Assembly (NCBI GenBank): GCA_002352205.1
Contig: DEHZ01000001.1
Span: forward strand, 1 to 64,000
Direction: 5' to 3'
Origin: Flavobacterium sp. UBA2787
GTDB lineage: Bacteria > Bacteroidota > Bacteroidia > Flavobacteriales > Flavobacteriaceae
Length of the DNA: 64,000 nucleotides
The stretch's first letter is position 1. Each line of letters starts with the position of its first letter. A program made the position numbers and the translations under genes. Positions 1 through 8,442 of the stretch are shown here, piece by piece. Under the pieces are notes generated by a model that worked only from the letters and a program-made list of their open reading frames with translations, did no database searches and had not been told where the DNA came from.

Positions 1-9
1 CTGCTCCCC

Positions 10-165
10 TAGCCCCGATTGAAATGGAAAGCCCGGATTGTTGGGGTTGTGTGAGGCTTGCTCTGCCAAAGCGACCAACGGAAGCTCTTGGCAGAGCTTT
101 GCCGAACCAAACCCAACAAACGGACTTGGAATGGAAAGCGGGAAATGGCTTCTTGAAAATGTTGT
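10..165 (+). repeat. Dispersed intergenic repeat, copy 1
   Basis: Non-coding stretch upstream of thrS that opens with an AGCCCCGATTGAAA-type head and closes with GGAAAGCGGGAAATGGCTTCT. It shares its head, a middle block (GCAAAGCGACC or CCAAAGCGACC, then an AGCTCTTG block) and its tail with 57219-57375, same orientation. Inside it an inverted pair, gctctgccaaagc and gctcttggcagagc, can form a stem. Intergenic elements of this general look are common in Flavobacterium genomes; function unknown. The 62-codon open frame across it is not believed to be a gene. Confidence 0.6.
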
Positions 166-185
166 TTTAATATTACCTATATATA

Positions 186-216
186 TTGTGTGGGATTTTG
201 TAATCTTATATATTTG
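186..216 (+). promoter_or_regulatory. Predicted promoter of thrS
   Basis: A TATATTTG box at 209-216 matches the Bacteroidota -7 consensus TAnnTTTG, with a TTG 20 bases upstream at 186-188. Transcription would start near 223, leaving a leader of about 14 bases before the thrS ATG. No T-box or other leader structure is visible. Confidence 0.55.
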
Positions 217-236
217 CAGTCCATAAAAATTTAGGC

Positions 237-2183
237 ATGATAAAAATTAGTTTACCTGACGGTTCGGTTAAGGAGTTTGAGAAGCATTCGACTCCGATGG
301 ATGTTGCAAGAAGTATTAGTGAAGGTTTGGCGAGAAATGTGATTTCTGCGTCATATAACGGCACTATTGTGGAAACGACGACGGAATTGACCACGGATGG
401 TTCACTCATATTATATACTTGGAATGACAAGGAGGGCAAAAAAGCGTTTTGGCATTCGACTTCGCACGTAATGGCTCAGGTTTTGGAGGAGCAATATCCG
501 GGAATTAAGTTAACGCTTGGTCCGGCGATTGATAATGGGTTTTATTATGATGTGGATTTTGGTGATACAAAAATTACGGAAGCTGAATTTAAAGCCATTG
601 AAGACAGAGTTTTAGAAGTTTCGAGAGAGAAGCACGAGTTTAAAATGCGTTCGGTTTCGAAAGCGGAGGCTTTGGAAGTTTATAAAAATAATGAATATAA
701 GACGGAATTGATTTCGAATTTAGAAGACGGAACGATTACGTTTTGTGATCACGCTAACTTTTTTGATTTGTGTCGCGGTGGTCATATTCCGAATACGGGA
801 TTGATTAAGGCGATGAAAATTATGAGCGTTGCCGGTGCGTATTGGCGTGGTGATGAGAAGAACAAGCAGTTGACACGTGTTTATGGTATTTCGTTTCCGA
901 AGCAAAAAGAGTTGACAGAATATTTGGAATTGCTGGAAGAAGCCAAACGAAGAGACCACAGAAAATTAGGGAAAGAGTTGGATTTATTTGCTTTTTCGCA
1001 AAAAGTGGGTCAAGGTTTGCCATTATGGTTGCCAAAAGGAGCTGCTTTGCGTGATCGTTTGGAGCAATTTTTGAAAAAAGCTCAGAAAAAAGCGGGTTAT
1101 GAGCAAGTGGTGACGCCACATATTGGTCAGAAAGAATTGTATGTTACTTCGGGACACTATGCGAAATATGGAGCTGATAGTTTTCAGCCGATTCACACTC
1201 CGGCAGAAGGCGAAGAATTTTTGTTGAAGCCAATGAATTGTCCGCATCACTGTGAAATTTACAACACAAGACCTTGGAGTTATAAAGATTTACCGAAGCG
1301 TTATGCTGAATTTGGAACGGTTTATCGGTATGAGCAAAGTGGAGAATTGCATGGATTGACACGAGTTCGTGGATTTACGCAAGATGATGCCCATATTTTT
1401 TGTACACCAGACCAATTGGATAGCGAGTTTAAAAAAGTAATTGATTTGGTTTTATATGTTTTCAGTTCATTAGGATTTGAAAATTTCACGGCTCAAATTT
1501 CGTTGAGAGATCAAGAGAACCGAGAGAAATATATTGGTAGTGATGAAAATTGGGAAAAAGCAGAAAATGCAATTATCAATGCTGCTCGAGATAAAGGTTT
1601 GAATACGGTTGTAGAATATGGCGAAGCTGCTTTTTACGGACCTAAATTAGACTTTATGGTGAAAGATGCTTTGGGAAGACAATGGCAATTGGGAACGATT
1701 CAAGTAGATTATAATTTACCGGAGCGTTTTGAATTGAATTATAAAGGAGCGGATAATGAAATGCATCGTCCGGTGATGATTCACCGAGCACCATTTGGTT
1801 CGATGGAACGATTTATTGCCATTTTATTGGAACATACAGCAGGAAATTTCCCACTATGGTTAATGCCCGAACAAGCTATAATCTTGTCTTTGAGCGAGAA
1901 ATATGAAAATTATGCCGAAAAAGTTTTAACTTTGCTAGAAAATCACGAAATTCGCGGCCTGCTTGACAACCGCAATGAAACAATTGGCAAGAAAATCAGG
2001 GACGCGGAAGTGAAGAAAATTCCGTTTATGATTATTGTTGGCGATGAAGAAGAGAAGAACGGCACGATTTCTGTGAGAAGGCACGGTCAAGAAGGAAAAG
2101 GAAATATCACGGTTACAGTTGAAGAATTTGCAAAAATTGTAAACGAAGAAATAAGCAAAACATTAAAACCATTTGTAGTTTAA
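237..2183 (+). CDS. thrS: Threonine--tRNA ligase
   Basis: Charges tRNA-Thr with threonine in the cytoplasm. The 648-residue length is normal for the family. Visible parts in order: N-terminal TGS domain (about 1-60), editing domain containing HSTSHVMAQ (the HxxxH zinc/editing motif, near residue 80) and CRGGHIP, class II catalytic core with the zinc-ligand region [13 protein letters not shown] and motif 3 [11 protein letters not shown], and a C-terminal anticodon-binding domain. The ATG at 237 lies a short leader behind a good promoter and gives the normal N-terminus [10 protein letters not shown]. It is followed within 20 bases by infC, so thrS-infC-rpmI-rplT is probably one transcription unit, the usual order in this group. 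Confidence 0.97.
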   Translation: MIKISLPDGSVKEFEKHSTPMDVARSISEGLARNVISASYNGTIVETTTELTTDGSLILYTWNDKEGKKAFWHSTSHVMAQVLEEQYPGIKLTLGPAIDNGFYYDVDFGDTKITEAEFKAIEDRVLEVSREKHEFKMRSVSKAEALEVYKNNEYKTELISNLEDGTITFCDHANFFDLCRGGHIPNTGLIKAMKIMSVAGAYWRGDEKNKQLTRVYGISFPKQKELTEYLELLEEAKRRDHRKLGKELDLFAFSQKVGQGLPLWLPKGAALRDRLEQFLKKAQKKAGYEQVVTPHIGQKELYVTSGHYAKYGADSFQPIHTPAEGEEFLLKPMNCPHHCEIYNTRPWSYKDLPKRYAEFGTVYRYEQSGELHGLTRVRGFTQDDAHIFCTPDQLDSEFKKVIDLVLYVFSSLGFENFTAQISLRDQENREKYIGSDENWEKAENAIINAARDKGLNTVVEYGEAAFYGPKLDFMVKDALGRQWQLGTIQVDYNLPERFELNYKGADNEMHRPVMIHRAPFGSMERFIAILLEHTAGNFPLWLMPEQAIILSLSEKYENYAEKVLTLLENHEIRGLLDNRNETIGKKIRDAEVKKIPFMIIVGDEEEKNGTISVRRHGQEGKGNITVTVEEFAKIVNEEISKTLKPFVV

Positions 2184-2200
2184 CTTAAAAATTAAAAGTC

Positions 2201-2755
2201 ATAGCAATTAGAAACAACAGGGGATATCAACCCAGAGTAGAAAAGAAGGCAGCACATAGAATTAACAATTTAATTCGTGTTCCCGAAGTACGATTGGTAG
2301 GTGAAAACATCGAGCCAGGAGTTTACAAAATCTCTGAAGCTTTACGTTTAGCCGAAGAATTCGAGGTGGATTTGGTAGAGATTTCTCCCAATGCAGAGCC
2401 GCCGGTTTGTAAATTAATGGACTACGGTAAATTTATCTACGAGCAAAAGAAAAGAGATAAAATGCTCAAAGCCAAATCGACTCAAATTGTAGTGAAAGAA
2501 ATTCGTTTTGGACCACAAACGGATGAACATGATTATGAGTTTAAAAAGAAAAATGCCGAGAAATTCTTAAAAGAAGGAGCAAAATTAAAAGCATTTGTAT
2601 TCTTTAAAGGACGTTCGATTATTTATAAAGAACAAGGTCAAATTCTTTTATTACGTTTGGCTCAAGATTTAGAAGATTTAGGAAAAGTGGAAGCTTTGCC
2701 TGTTTTGGAAGGAAAGCGAATGATTATGTATCTCGCTCCTAAGAAGAAGAAATAA
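2201..2755 (+). CDS. infC: Translation initiation factor IF-3, non-ATG start
   Basis: IF-3 binds the 30S subunit and checks start-codon choice. The frame is open only from 2189 (in-frame stop at 2186). No ATG lies at the expected N-terminus: the conserved sequence (A)[19 protein letters not shown] begins at an ATA (2201) or ATT (2207), so a rare start codon is used, as is typical for infC and tied to its autoregulation. A TTG at 2294 would remove about 30 conserved N-terminal residues and is rejected. Both domains are present: N-domain to about residue 80 and C-domain to the lysine-rich end APKKKK. Chosen start ATA gives 184 residues; ATT gives 182. Confidence 0.93.
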   Translation: MAIRNNRGYQPRVEKKAAHRINNLIRVPEVRLVGENIEPGVYKISEALRLAEEFEVDLVEISPNAEPPVCKLMDYGKFIYEQKKRDKMLKAKSTQIVVKEIRFGPQTDEHDYEFKKKNAEKFLKEGAKLKAFVFFKGRSIIYKEQGQILLLRLAQDLEDLGKVEALPVLEGKRMIMYLAPKKKK

Positions 2756-2756
2756 G

Positions 2757-2795
2757 TTGCTGAGCAACTGAGATTCTGAGTTGCTGAGAATGTTC
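2757..2795 (+). repeat. TTGCTGAG-type spacer repeat
   Basis: Short low-complexity spacer between infC and rpmI built of TTGCTGAG / CTGAGTTGCTGAG units. The same units recur at 54747-54779 between two genes of the B12 importer. Function unknown. Confidence 0.5.
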
Positions 2796-2856
2796 TTAGC
2801 TATTCAGAAACTAAAAAATAGTAAGTAAGTTGAATCACAAATAAATTTGGGAAATT

Positions 2857-3054
2857 ATGCCTAAAATGAAAACAAAATCCAGTGCTAAGAAGCGATTCAA
2901 AGTAACTGGCTCTGGAAAAATCAAGAGAAAGCACGCTTTTAAAAGTCACATTTTGACAAAAAAATCTAAAAAGCGTAAATTAGCTTTAACTCATTCGACT
3001 TTGGTTCACAAAACCGATGAGAAAAGCATTAAACAACAATTAAGAATTATATAA
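2857..3054 (+). CDS. rpmI: 50S ribosomal protein L35
   Basis: Component of the large ribosomal subunit. 65 residues, starting [18 protein letters not shown] and very rich in Lys/Arg, exactly the family pattern and length. Lies between infC and rplT in the universal infC-rpmI-rplT order. The 100-base spacer before it carries a repeat; the 150-base spacer after it has AGTGATTAGTAAATAGT-like low-complexity sequence. Confidence 0.97.
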   Translation: MPKMKTKSSAKKRFKVTGSGKIKRKHAFKSHILTKKSKKRKLALTHSTLVHKTDEKSIKQQLRII

Positions 3055-3204
3055 TTAGTGAATAGTAATTAGTGATTAGTAAATAGTCATTAATTCTTCA
3101 ATAATTAATTCTTTAGGTTAAAAATTATTTAATAACCTTGGAGTATGGCCGATAAGTTCCCTTGATTAAATTCGGGACGCCTGCTACAAAAAAACAAGAA
3201 AATT

Positions 3205-3549
3205 ATGCCAAGATCAGTAAATTCGGTTGCTAAAAGAGCACGAAGAAAAAAAGTATTAAAGCAAGCCAAAGGTTTCTTTGGTAGACGTAAAAACGTTTGG
3301 ACGGTTGCTAAAAACGCGGTTGAAAAAGCCATGGTTTATGCGTACCGTGACAGAAGACAAAACAAAAGAAACTTCCGTTCGTTATGGATCATGCGTATCA
3401 ACGCTGGTGCTCGTTTGGAAGGAATGAGTTATTCTCAATTCATCGGAAAAGTAAAATCTAACGGTATCGAATTGAACCGTAAAGTGCTTGCTGATTTAGC
3501 AATGAATCATCCGGAAGCTTTTAAAGCAATTTTGAATAAAGTAAAATAA
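3205..3549 (+). CDS. rplT: 50S ribosomal protein L20
   Basis: Large-subunit assembly protein; in other bacteria it also represses its own operon. 114 residues, beginning [19 protein letters not shown] with the conserved GFFGRRKN segment and the C-terminal globular part ([21 protein letters not shown]). Last gene of the operon, followed by a strong terminator. Confidence 0.97.
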   Translation: MPRSVNSVAKRARRKKVLKQAKGFFGRRKNVWTVAKNAVEKAMVYAYRDRRQNKRNFRSLWIMRINAGARLEGMSYSQFIGKVKSNGIELNRKVLADLAMNHPEAFKAILNKVK

Positions 3550-3585
3550 ACGTTTTAACAATCCGATTTTAACTTACTTATATAG

Positions 3586-3618
3586 AAAAGAGTTGTCTGA
3601 AAAGACAGCTCTTTTTTT
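3586..3618 (+). terminator. Rho-independent terminator after rplT
   Basis: A 13-base stem, AAAAGAGTTGTCT then GAAA loop then AGACAGCTCTTTT, with one G-U pair, followed by a T run. It closes the thrS-infC-rpmI-rplT unit. Confidence 0.85.
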
Positions 3619-3659
3619 ATTATCTTTATACGATATTATTCTCTTTAAAATCTCAACTT

Positions 3660-4232
3660 ATGTTACGAGTAATTTTAGGCTCTGTTTTGGTAATTATCAC
3701 AATGCTACTTGTTCCTTCGGTAGAAAAAGCGTTGTTTTTCCTACCACTCATTTTTGCACTTTCGGTAAGTTTAGTGAATACTAACAAACTCAAACTAAAC
3801 AAAGCTTTGGGAATTGTTTTAAGTATTGGCCAAAGTTATTTGGTTTTTCTGGGATTAGCTATTGTAATTTACTTTTTTGATGAGTGGATTCAAAACATTT
3901 CCAATGGCGATAGTTCAGAGATAGAAGGCGTAGCATTGATAACAATTGGTGGTTATTTAGCAGCATTGTTGCTATTTTACTTCTACTCGTTTTTGTTTAA
4001 AGTAATTGATTTTAAATTTAGTTTTTGGGCAATTAGTCTATGCCACACACTTGTTGTAATTGTGATGTTTGTTTTTTCTAAAAATGAATATCTTCAGTTT
4101 GGTGTAGAAAAATTTCCTGCTTATTTGATTTCATGGTGCATTTTCATAAGCTTAGCTTACAGTGTTTCGCTCAATCAAGAGCTTTTCTACAAATCATCAA
4201 AAATAGTAACTAGCGAGTCTGAAAACGTTTAA
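3660..4232 (+). CDS. Unknown multi-pass membrane protein
   Basis: 190 residues with about five or six hydrophobic helices (first one from residue 4, LGSVLVIITMLLVPS) and a short acidic loop near 85-95. No recognised motif. The C-terminal tail (KSSKIVTSESENV) is polar and probably cytoplasmic. A TATCTTTA box lies about 35 bases upstream of the ATG. No functional link to its neighbours is evident; it may be a lineage-specific inner-membrane protein. Confidence 0.75.
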   Translation: MLRVILGSVLVIITMLLVPSVEKALFFLPLIFALSVSLVNTNKLKLNKALGIVLSIGQSYLVFLGLAIVIYFFDEWIQNISNGDSSEIEGVALITIGGYLAALLLFYFYSFLFKVIDFKFSFWAISLCHTLVVIVMFVFSKNEYLQFGVEKFPAYLISWCIFISLAYSVSLNQELFYKSSKIVTSESENV

Positions 4233-4307
4233 ATCATGGTGCTTTTCTACTAAATTCAAGAAAAATAATTAATTTGGATATCGAAATTTCTCTGCAAAAA
4301 ATGTTTT

Positions 4308-4335
4308 TTGGATATACTTAATCTTTCTATCTTTG
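4308..4335 (+). promoter_or_regulatory. Predicted promoter of phosphoribosyltransferase gene
   Basis: TATCTTTG at 4328-4335 fits TAnnTTTG; TTG at 4308-4310 lies 17 bases upstream. Start of transcription near 4342, ten bases before the ATG. Confidence 0.5.
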
Positions 4336-4351
4336 AGAAAAATATAAACCC

Positions 4352-4852
4352 ATGCCGCAAATTACAATTCTTTCACATAAGGAAATTGAGCATAAAATCA
4401 AACGAATTGCCTATCAAATCTATGAAACTTTTGTTGATGAGGAAGAAATTATTCTTGCCGGAATTGCTAAAAATGGGTATGTTTTTGCAGAAAAATTGGC
4501 GGCAGAATTAAGCAGAATTTCATCAATAAAAATAGCATTGTGCGAAGTTTATATTGATAAGTTAGACCCTTTTAAACCCATAACTACTTCCCTATCAAAA
4601 GAAAAGTATCAAAACAAAGGTATAATTCTGGTTGACGATGTTTTAAACTCAGGAACAACATTGGTTTATGGTGTGAAGCACTTCTTAGATGTTCCGTTAA
4701 AAAAATTCAAAACAGCAGTTTTAGTGGATAGAAATCACAAAAAATATCCGGTAAAAGTTGATTTTAAAGGCATTTCGCTTTCTACTTCTTTACAAGAACA
4801 TGTGCAAGTGGTTTTTGAAAATGATGCTAGTTATGCTTATTTAAGTAACTAA
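4352..4852 (+). CDS. Phosphoribosyltransferase (PyrR/Hpt-like fold)
   Basis: 166 residues with the type I phosphoribosyltransferase signature GIILVDDVLNSGTT (near residues 90-103), which binds PRPP, and an upstream hood region GIAKNGYVFAEKL. Family members salvage bases or, as PyrR, sense uridine nucleotides; the substrate cannot be read from sequence. Ends 12 bases inside the end of the oppositely transcribed shikimate kinase gene, so the two genes are tail-to-tail. The start is the ATG behind a good promoter. Confidence 0.85.
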   Translation: MPQITILSHKEIEHKIKRIAYQIYETFVDEEEIILAGIAKNGYVFAEKLAAELSRISSIKIALCEVYIDKLDPFKPITTSLSKEKYQNKGIILVDDVLNSGTTLVYGVKHFLDVPLKKFKTAVLVDRNHKKYPVKVDFKGISLSTSLQEHVQVVFENDASYAYLSN

Positions 4853-5362
4853 CTTCTTAATTTCTTCTACAACATCTTCAATTGATTTATCGTCAGTAGA
4901 AATGATATGCTTTGCTTTATGGTAATAAAAACTCCTGTCAAAAAGATGTTTGGCGATAAACTCTTTTAAATCCTCCTCAACCATTTCTGCAATAATTGGC
5001 CTTGCAGATTTGTTTTTATTCAAACGTCTGTATAGCTCTTCTACGGAAGTTTTTAAATAAATTGACACAATGCCTTCATTTTGCAAGAAAAGGTGATTAT
5101 TCGCATAGCAGGGCGTTCCTCCGCCCAAACTCAAAATGAATTCATCATCCGATTCAATTAATTTTTTTAAAGTTTCATGTTCAAGCTTTCTAAAATAAAG
5201 TTCTCCTTTGGTTTTAAAGATAGAATTGATTGATAAATTTTGTTCATTTTCAATTAAAACATCCAAGTCAAAATGCTTTTTTTGCAAAACATTTGATAGT
5301 TTAGAAGCTATTATTGTCTTTCCTGAACCCATGTATCCAAGTAAAATAATTTTTTTTCGCAT
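4841..5362 (-). CDS. aroK: Shikimate kinase
   Basis: Phosphorylates shikimate in chorismate (aromatic amino acid) synthesis. 173 residues, normal length. P-loop GYMGSGKT at about 9-16, substrate-binding FDLDVLIE, and the GGGTPCY loop; lid arginines in NKSARPIIAE. In aroK the second P-loop residue set is normally GxxGxGKS/T, which fits. Tail-to-tail with the phosphoribosyltransferase gene, overlapping by 12 bases. Confidence 0.93.
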   Translation of the reverse strand: MRKKIILLGYMGSGKTIIASKLSNVLQKKHFDLDVLIENEQNLSINSIFKTKGELYFRKLEHETLKKLIESDDEFILSLGGGTPCYANNHLFLQNEGIVSIYLKTSVEELYRRLNKNKSARPIIAEMVEEDLKEFIAKHLFDRSFYYHKAKHIISTDDKSIEDVVEEIKKLVT

Positions 5363-5431
5363 AATAAATCCCTGTATAATAAGGCGTTAAGAAAGATTAA
5401 TTTAAAAATCCAAATTTAAGACAATTTTGCT

Positions 5432-5462
5432 TTGAAAAATAAATAATAAGACCGTATATTTG
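5432..5462 (+). promoter_or_regulatory. Predicted promoter of the tRNA cluster
   Basis: TATATTTG at 5455-5462 with TTG at 5432-5434, spacing 20. Start of transcription would fall near 5469, about 20 bases before the first tRNA-Lys. Confidence 0.65.
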
Positions 5463-5487
5463 CACCCGCATTCAAGAAATTGTATTT

Positions 5488-5560
5488 GACTCGATAGCTC
5501 AGTTGGTAGAGCACAACACTTTTAATGTTGGGGTCCTGGGTTCGAGCCCCAGTCGGGTCA
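5488..5560 (+). tRNA. tRNA-Lys (anticodon TTT), copy 1
   Basis: 73 bases. Acceptor arm GACTCGA pairs with TCGGGTC, discriminator A; anticodon stem CAACA/TGTTG around loop CTTTTAA; TPsiC arm GGGTTCGAGCCCC. CCA is not encoded. Identical to the copy at 5610. Confidence 0.97.
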
Positions 5561-5609
5561 CAAAGAGATGTTGCAGTGCAACGTATTAACAGGTTTTGAA
5601 GGATGCATT

Positions 5610-5682
5610 GACTCGATAGCTCAGTTGGTAGAGCACAACACTTTTAATGTTGGGGTCCTGGGTTCGAGCCCCAGTCGGGTCA
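5610..5682 (+). tRNA. tRNA-Lys (anticodon TTT), copy 2
   Basis: Exact duplicate of the tRNA at 5488. The spacer behind each copy is also related (CAAAGAGATGTTGCAGTGCAAC versus a close variant), so the duplication unit of about 122 bases included the spacer. Confidence 0.97.
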
Positions 5683-5686
5683 CAAA

Positions 5687-5720
5687 AGAGACGTTGCAGT
5701 GCAACGTCTTTACTTTTTTA
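5687..5720 (+). other. Palindromic hairpin between tRNA-Lys and tRNA-Leu
   Basis: Perfect 19-base palindrome GACGTTGCA-G-TGCAACGTC followed by a T-rich stretch. It could be a partial terminator or an RNA-processing hairpin. A degraded version follows tRNA-Lys copy 1 at about 5569-5584. Confidence 0.5.
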
Positions 5721-5728
5721 GGTTGCAA

Positions 5729-5810
5729 GGCCACGTGGAGAAATTGGTAGACTTGCCATCTTGAGGGGGTGGTGCTGAAAGGCGTGTGGGTTCGAATCCC
5801 ATCGTGGTCA
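5729..5810 (+). tRNA. tRNA-Leu (anticodon GAG)
   Basis: 82 bases with the long variable arm of class II tRNAs. Acceptor GGCCACG pairs with CGTGGTC (one G-U), discriminator A. Anticodon stem CCATC/GGTGG encloses TTGAGGG, giving GAG. TPsiC arm GTGGGTTCGAATCCCAT. Confidence 0.95.
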
Positions 5811-5823
5811 CATAATAAACTTT

Positions 5824-5856
5824 AAAAAACGTTAAGTGTACTTAGCGTTTTTTTTA
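5824..5856 (+). terminator. Terminator after the tRNA cluster
   Basis: AACGTTAAG, loop TGTA, CTTAGCGTT (one G-U pair), flanked by A and T runs. Ends the tRNA transcript. Confidence 0.8.
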
Positions 5857-5981
5857 TACGTAAAGTTTAATTAATGTAATAGATTATTCTTCAAAAATAA
5901 CTAATTGTACTATTTTTCCTTATTAAATCTACTATTTTCAAAAATAAACCATAAAAAAATAGTTCATTAATTAATAATTAC

Positions 5982-5998
5982 TAATTTTGTTTAACAAA
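5982..5998 (+). promoter_or_regulatory. Promoter and candidate operator of the carH-like gene
   Basis: TAATTTTG at 5982-5989 is a TAnnTTTG box. It overlaps a perfect 13-base palindrome TTTGTT-T-AACAAA (5986-5998). The same core recurs before crtI, which suggests that the regulator binds both sites and controls its own gene. Confidence 0.55.
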
Positions 5999-6010
5999 TA
6001 TAGCGAAAGA

Positions 6011-6907
6011 ATGAACAATGTAAAAAATGTTTTCAGCATTAAAGATCTTGAAAATTTATCGGGAATCAAAGCCCACACCATTAGGATATGGGAAAAACGA
6101 TACAATGTTCTTGAACCCATGCGAACAGACACAAACATTCGTTACTATGATTTACCGGCTCTTCAGAAGCTTTTAAACATTACATTACTTCACAATCACG
6201 GTTACAAAATTTCTAAAATTTCGAAACTAACTCCTGATAAAATAAGTATTCTTGTTAGAGAAATTGTAAATGAAAAAAGCGTGAAACATCATGCCATTAA
6301 TGCATTCAAAATGGCGATGATGAATTTTGATCAAACTTTATTTTTTAATACTTATACCAACTTACTCTCCGAAAAATCGTTTCGTGAGGTTTTTTATGAG
6401 ATTTTCATTCCGCTCATGAATGAAATTGGTTTGCTTTGGCAGTCTGAAACCATTTCTCCTGCTCATGAACATTTTATCAGTTATCTAGTAAAACAAAAAT
6501 TATTGGTTAATACCGAAAAAATTCAGATTTTAGAACCAACCAAAGACGATCGTGTTTTTGTACTTTTTCTTCCGTTGAATGAAATACATGAATTAGGATT
6601 GATGTATCTTAATTACGAAATTATCTTAAATGGATACAAAACAATTTATTTGGGAGAAAGTGTTCCAATTGAAAGTTTAAAAGACATCAAAAAATATTTC
6701 GACAAGGTCACTTATATATCATACATGACCGTTGAACCTTCTAAAGATGATATCAATAATTATCTAAAAGAAATTCATACTGAAATTTTAGAAAGCAGTC
6801 AATCTGAATTATGGACAATTGGCAGACTAACCGAATTTATAAAACAAGAACAACATCCGAACGTAAAAGTGTTCAGTTCAATTTTAGAAATGTCAAATAA
6901 TCTTTAA
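6011..6907 (+). CDS. MerR-type regulator with B12-binding domain (CarH/LitR-like)
   Basis: 298 residues from the ATG at 6011; an in-frame TTG at 5987 lies within the promoter and is rejected. N-terminal MerR winged helix (VFSIKDLENLSGIKAHTIRIW, about 6-70) binds DNA. The middle helical bundle has W143-x9-E153-H154, the Wx9EH light-sensor motif of CarH. The C-terminal Rossmann part has E191-x-H193-xx-G196, the cobalamin-ligand motif. In the CarH family, adenosylcobalamin makes a repressing tetramer in the dark and light breaks it, switching on carotenoid genes. That role is inferred here from these motifs, the adjacent crt genes and the shared operator-like palindromes. Confidence 0.85.
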   Translation: MNNVKNVFSIKDLENLSGIKAHTIRIWEKRYNVLEPMRTDTNIRYYDLPALQKLLNITLLHNHGYKISKISKLTPDKISILVREIVNEKSVKHHAINAFKMAMMNFDQTLFFNTYTNLLSEKSFREVFYEIFIPLMNEIGLLWQSETISPAHEHFISYLVKQKLLVNTEKIQILEPTKDDRVFVLFLPLNEIHELGLMYLNYEIILNGYKTIYLGESVPIESLKDIKKYFDKVTYISYMTVEPSKDDINNYLKEIHTEILESSQSELWTIGRLTEFIKQEQHPNVKVFSSILEMSNNL

Positions 6908-6926
6908 TTTTTCCTTAAATCTTTTT

Positions 6927-6960
6927 TTTGTTTAACTTTTTATCTATATTTGTTAAACAA
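6927..6960 (+). promoter_or_regulatory. crtI promoter with candidate CarH operator
   Basis: TATATTTG at 6945-6952 is the -7 box. Two copies of the regulator palindrome core lie at 6927-6937 (TTTGTTTAACT) and 6949-6959 (TTTGTTAAACA), exactly 22 bases apart, with a weaker 11-base unit between. CarH proteins bind 11-base direct repeats across the promoter, so the layout fits. The predicted start of transcription (about 6959) is almost at the ATG, so the mRNA may be nearly leaderless. Confidence 0.55.
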
Positions 6961-6961
6961 T

Positions 6962-8431
6962 ATGAAAAAAGATATATTTATAATCGGTTCCGGTTTTTCA
7001 GCTTTAGCTGCTTCTTGTTATTTAGCTAAAGAAGGTAACAATGTTACTGTTTTTGAAAAAAATTCCACTATTGGCGGTAGAGCCAGGCAACTCAAAAAAG
7101 AAGGTTTTACATTCGATATCGGTCCAACTTGGTATTGGATGCCCGATGTTTTTGAACGTTTTTTTAATGATTTTGGCAAAAAGCCTTCCGATTATTACGA
7201 GTTAATTAAACTTTCTCCGGCCTATCAAGTATATTTTGGTATTCGAGATTTTGTAACTATTGCAGATAATTTAAAAGATATCATTACAACATTTGAAAGT
7301 ATTGAAAAAGGAAGTGGTGTTGTATTAGAAAAATTCATGTCCGAAGCAAAAAGTAACTACGACATTGCCATCAAGAATTTAGTTTACAGACCGGGAGTTT
7401 CGCCACTTGAATTAATTACGCCAGAAACTGCTTTGAAAGTAGGTCAATTTTTTTCAAACATTAGTAAGGAAGTTCGAAAGCGATTTAAGAATCAAAAATT
7501 GGTTCAAATACTCGAATTTCCGGTATTATTTTTAGGAGCAAAACCACAAGACACACCCGCATTTTACAGTTTTATGAATTTTGCCGATTTTGGAATGGGA
7601 ACTTGGCATCCTAAAAACGGAATGTACAGCGTAATTTTAGCAATGGAATCCTTAGCCAACGAATTGGGTGTAAAGATTCAAACCAATGCCAATGTTGAAA
7701 AAATAATTGTAAAACAAAAGAAAGCAATTGGCATTAAAGTCAATGGACAAGAACAATTTTGTGATGTTGTACTCAGTGGTGCAGATTACCATCATTCGGA
7801 AACATTATTGGATATTGAACACAGAGCATATTCTGAATCGTATTGGGAAAAGAAAACGTTTGCACCTTCCTCCCTATTATTTTATGTAGGTTTTGATAAA
7901 AAAATTGAGAATGTAGAGCATCACACCTTATTTTTTGATGTATCTTTCGACAAACATGCTGAAGCGATTTATGATAATCCCTCATGGCCGGAAGAGCCGT
8001 TATTTTATGCTAGTTTTCCATCCAAAACAGATGATTCAGCTGCACCTATAGGTAAAGAAGCGGGAATATTTTTAATACCACTTGCACCCGGAATTAATGA
8101 TACGAATGAAATTAGAGAGAAGTATTTTAATATAATTATTAATCGATTTGAAAAACTAACGGAGCAATCTGTCAAAGAAAGTGTTATATTTAAAGAATCG
8201 TATTGCGTAAATGATTTTATAAAAGACTATAACTCATACAAAGGAAATGCCTATGGAATGGCAAACACGTTATTCCAAACCGCTTTTTTAAGACCAAAAC
8301 TGAAAAGTAAAAAAGTAGAAAACTTGTTTTTCACAGGACAACTAACAGTTCCAGGTCCGGGAGTTCCGCCTTCTTTGATTTCAGGGAAATTGGTTTCTGA
8401 ATTAATCCAAAAAAATGCAACAAAACGTTAA
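6962..8431 (+). CDS. crtI: Phytoene desaturase
   Basis: Converts phytoene to lycopene through stepwise FAD-dependent desaturation at the membrane. 489 residues from the ATG at 6962; the upstream TTG at 6950 is inside the operator. N-terminal dinucleotide-binding motif GSGFSALAASCYLAKEG with the following acidic residue in VFEKN, IGGRARQL, and the C-terminal family signature FFTGQLTVPGPGVPPS. First gene of crtI-crtB-crtZ, with 11 and 1 base spacers, so one operon under the upstream B12/light regulator. Confidence 0.95.
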   Translation: MKKDIFIIGSGFSALAASCYLAKEGNNVTVFEKNSTIGGRARQLKKEGFTFDIGPTWYWMPDVFERFFNDFGKKPSDYYELIKLSPAYQVYFGIRDFVTIADNLKDIITTFESIEKGSGVVLEKFMSEAKSNYDIAIKNLVYRPGVSPLELITPETALKVGQFFSNISKEVRKRFKNQKLVQILEFPVLFLGAKPQDTPAFYSFMNFADFGMGTWHPKNGMYSVILAMESLANELGVKIQTNANVEKIIVKQKKAIGIKVNGQEQFCDVVLSGADYHHSETLLDIEHRAYSESYWEKKTFAPSSLLFYVGFDKKIENVEHHTLFFDVSFDKHAEAIYDNPSWPEEPLFYASFPSKTDDSAAPIGKEAGIFLIPLAPGINDTNEIREKYFNIIINRFEKLTEQSVKESVIFKESYCVNDFIKDYNSYKGNAYGMANTLFQTAFLRPKLKSKKVENLFFTGQLTVPGPGVPPSLISGKLVSELIQKNATKR

Positions 8432-8442
8432 AAATTCTTGCT

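Noticed and set aside
38-226. 62-codon open frame before thrS
   Set aside because: Lies in a dispersed repeat and in the thrS promoter; composition unlike a protein.
2294-2296. TTG start for infC
   Set aside because: Would delete conserved N-terminal residues encoded in the same frame upstream.
5568-5750. Open frame across the tRNA cluster
   Set aside because: Covers tRNA genes and is a chance frame.
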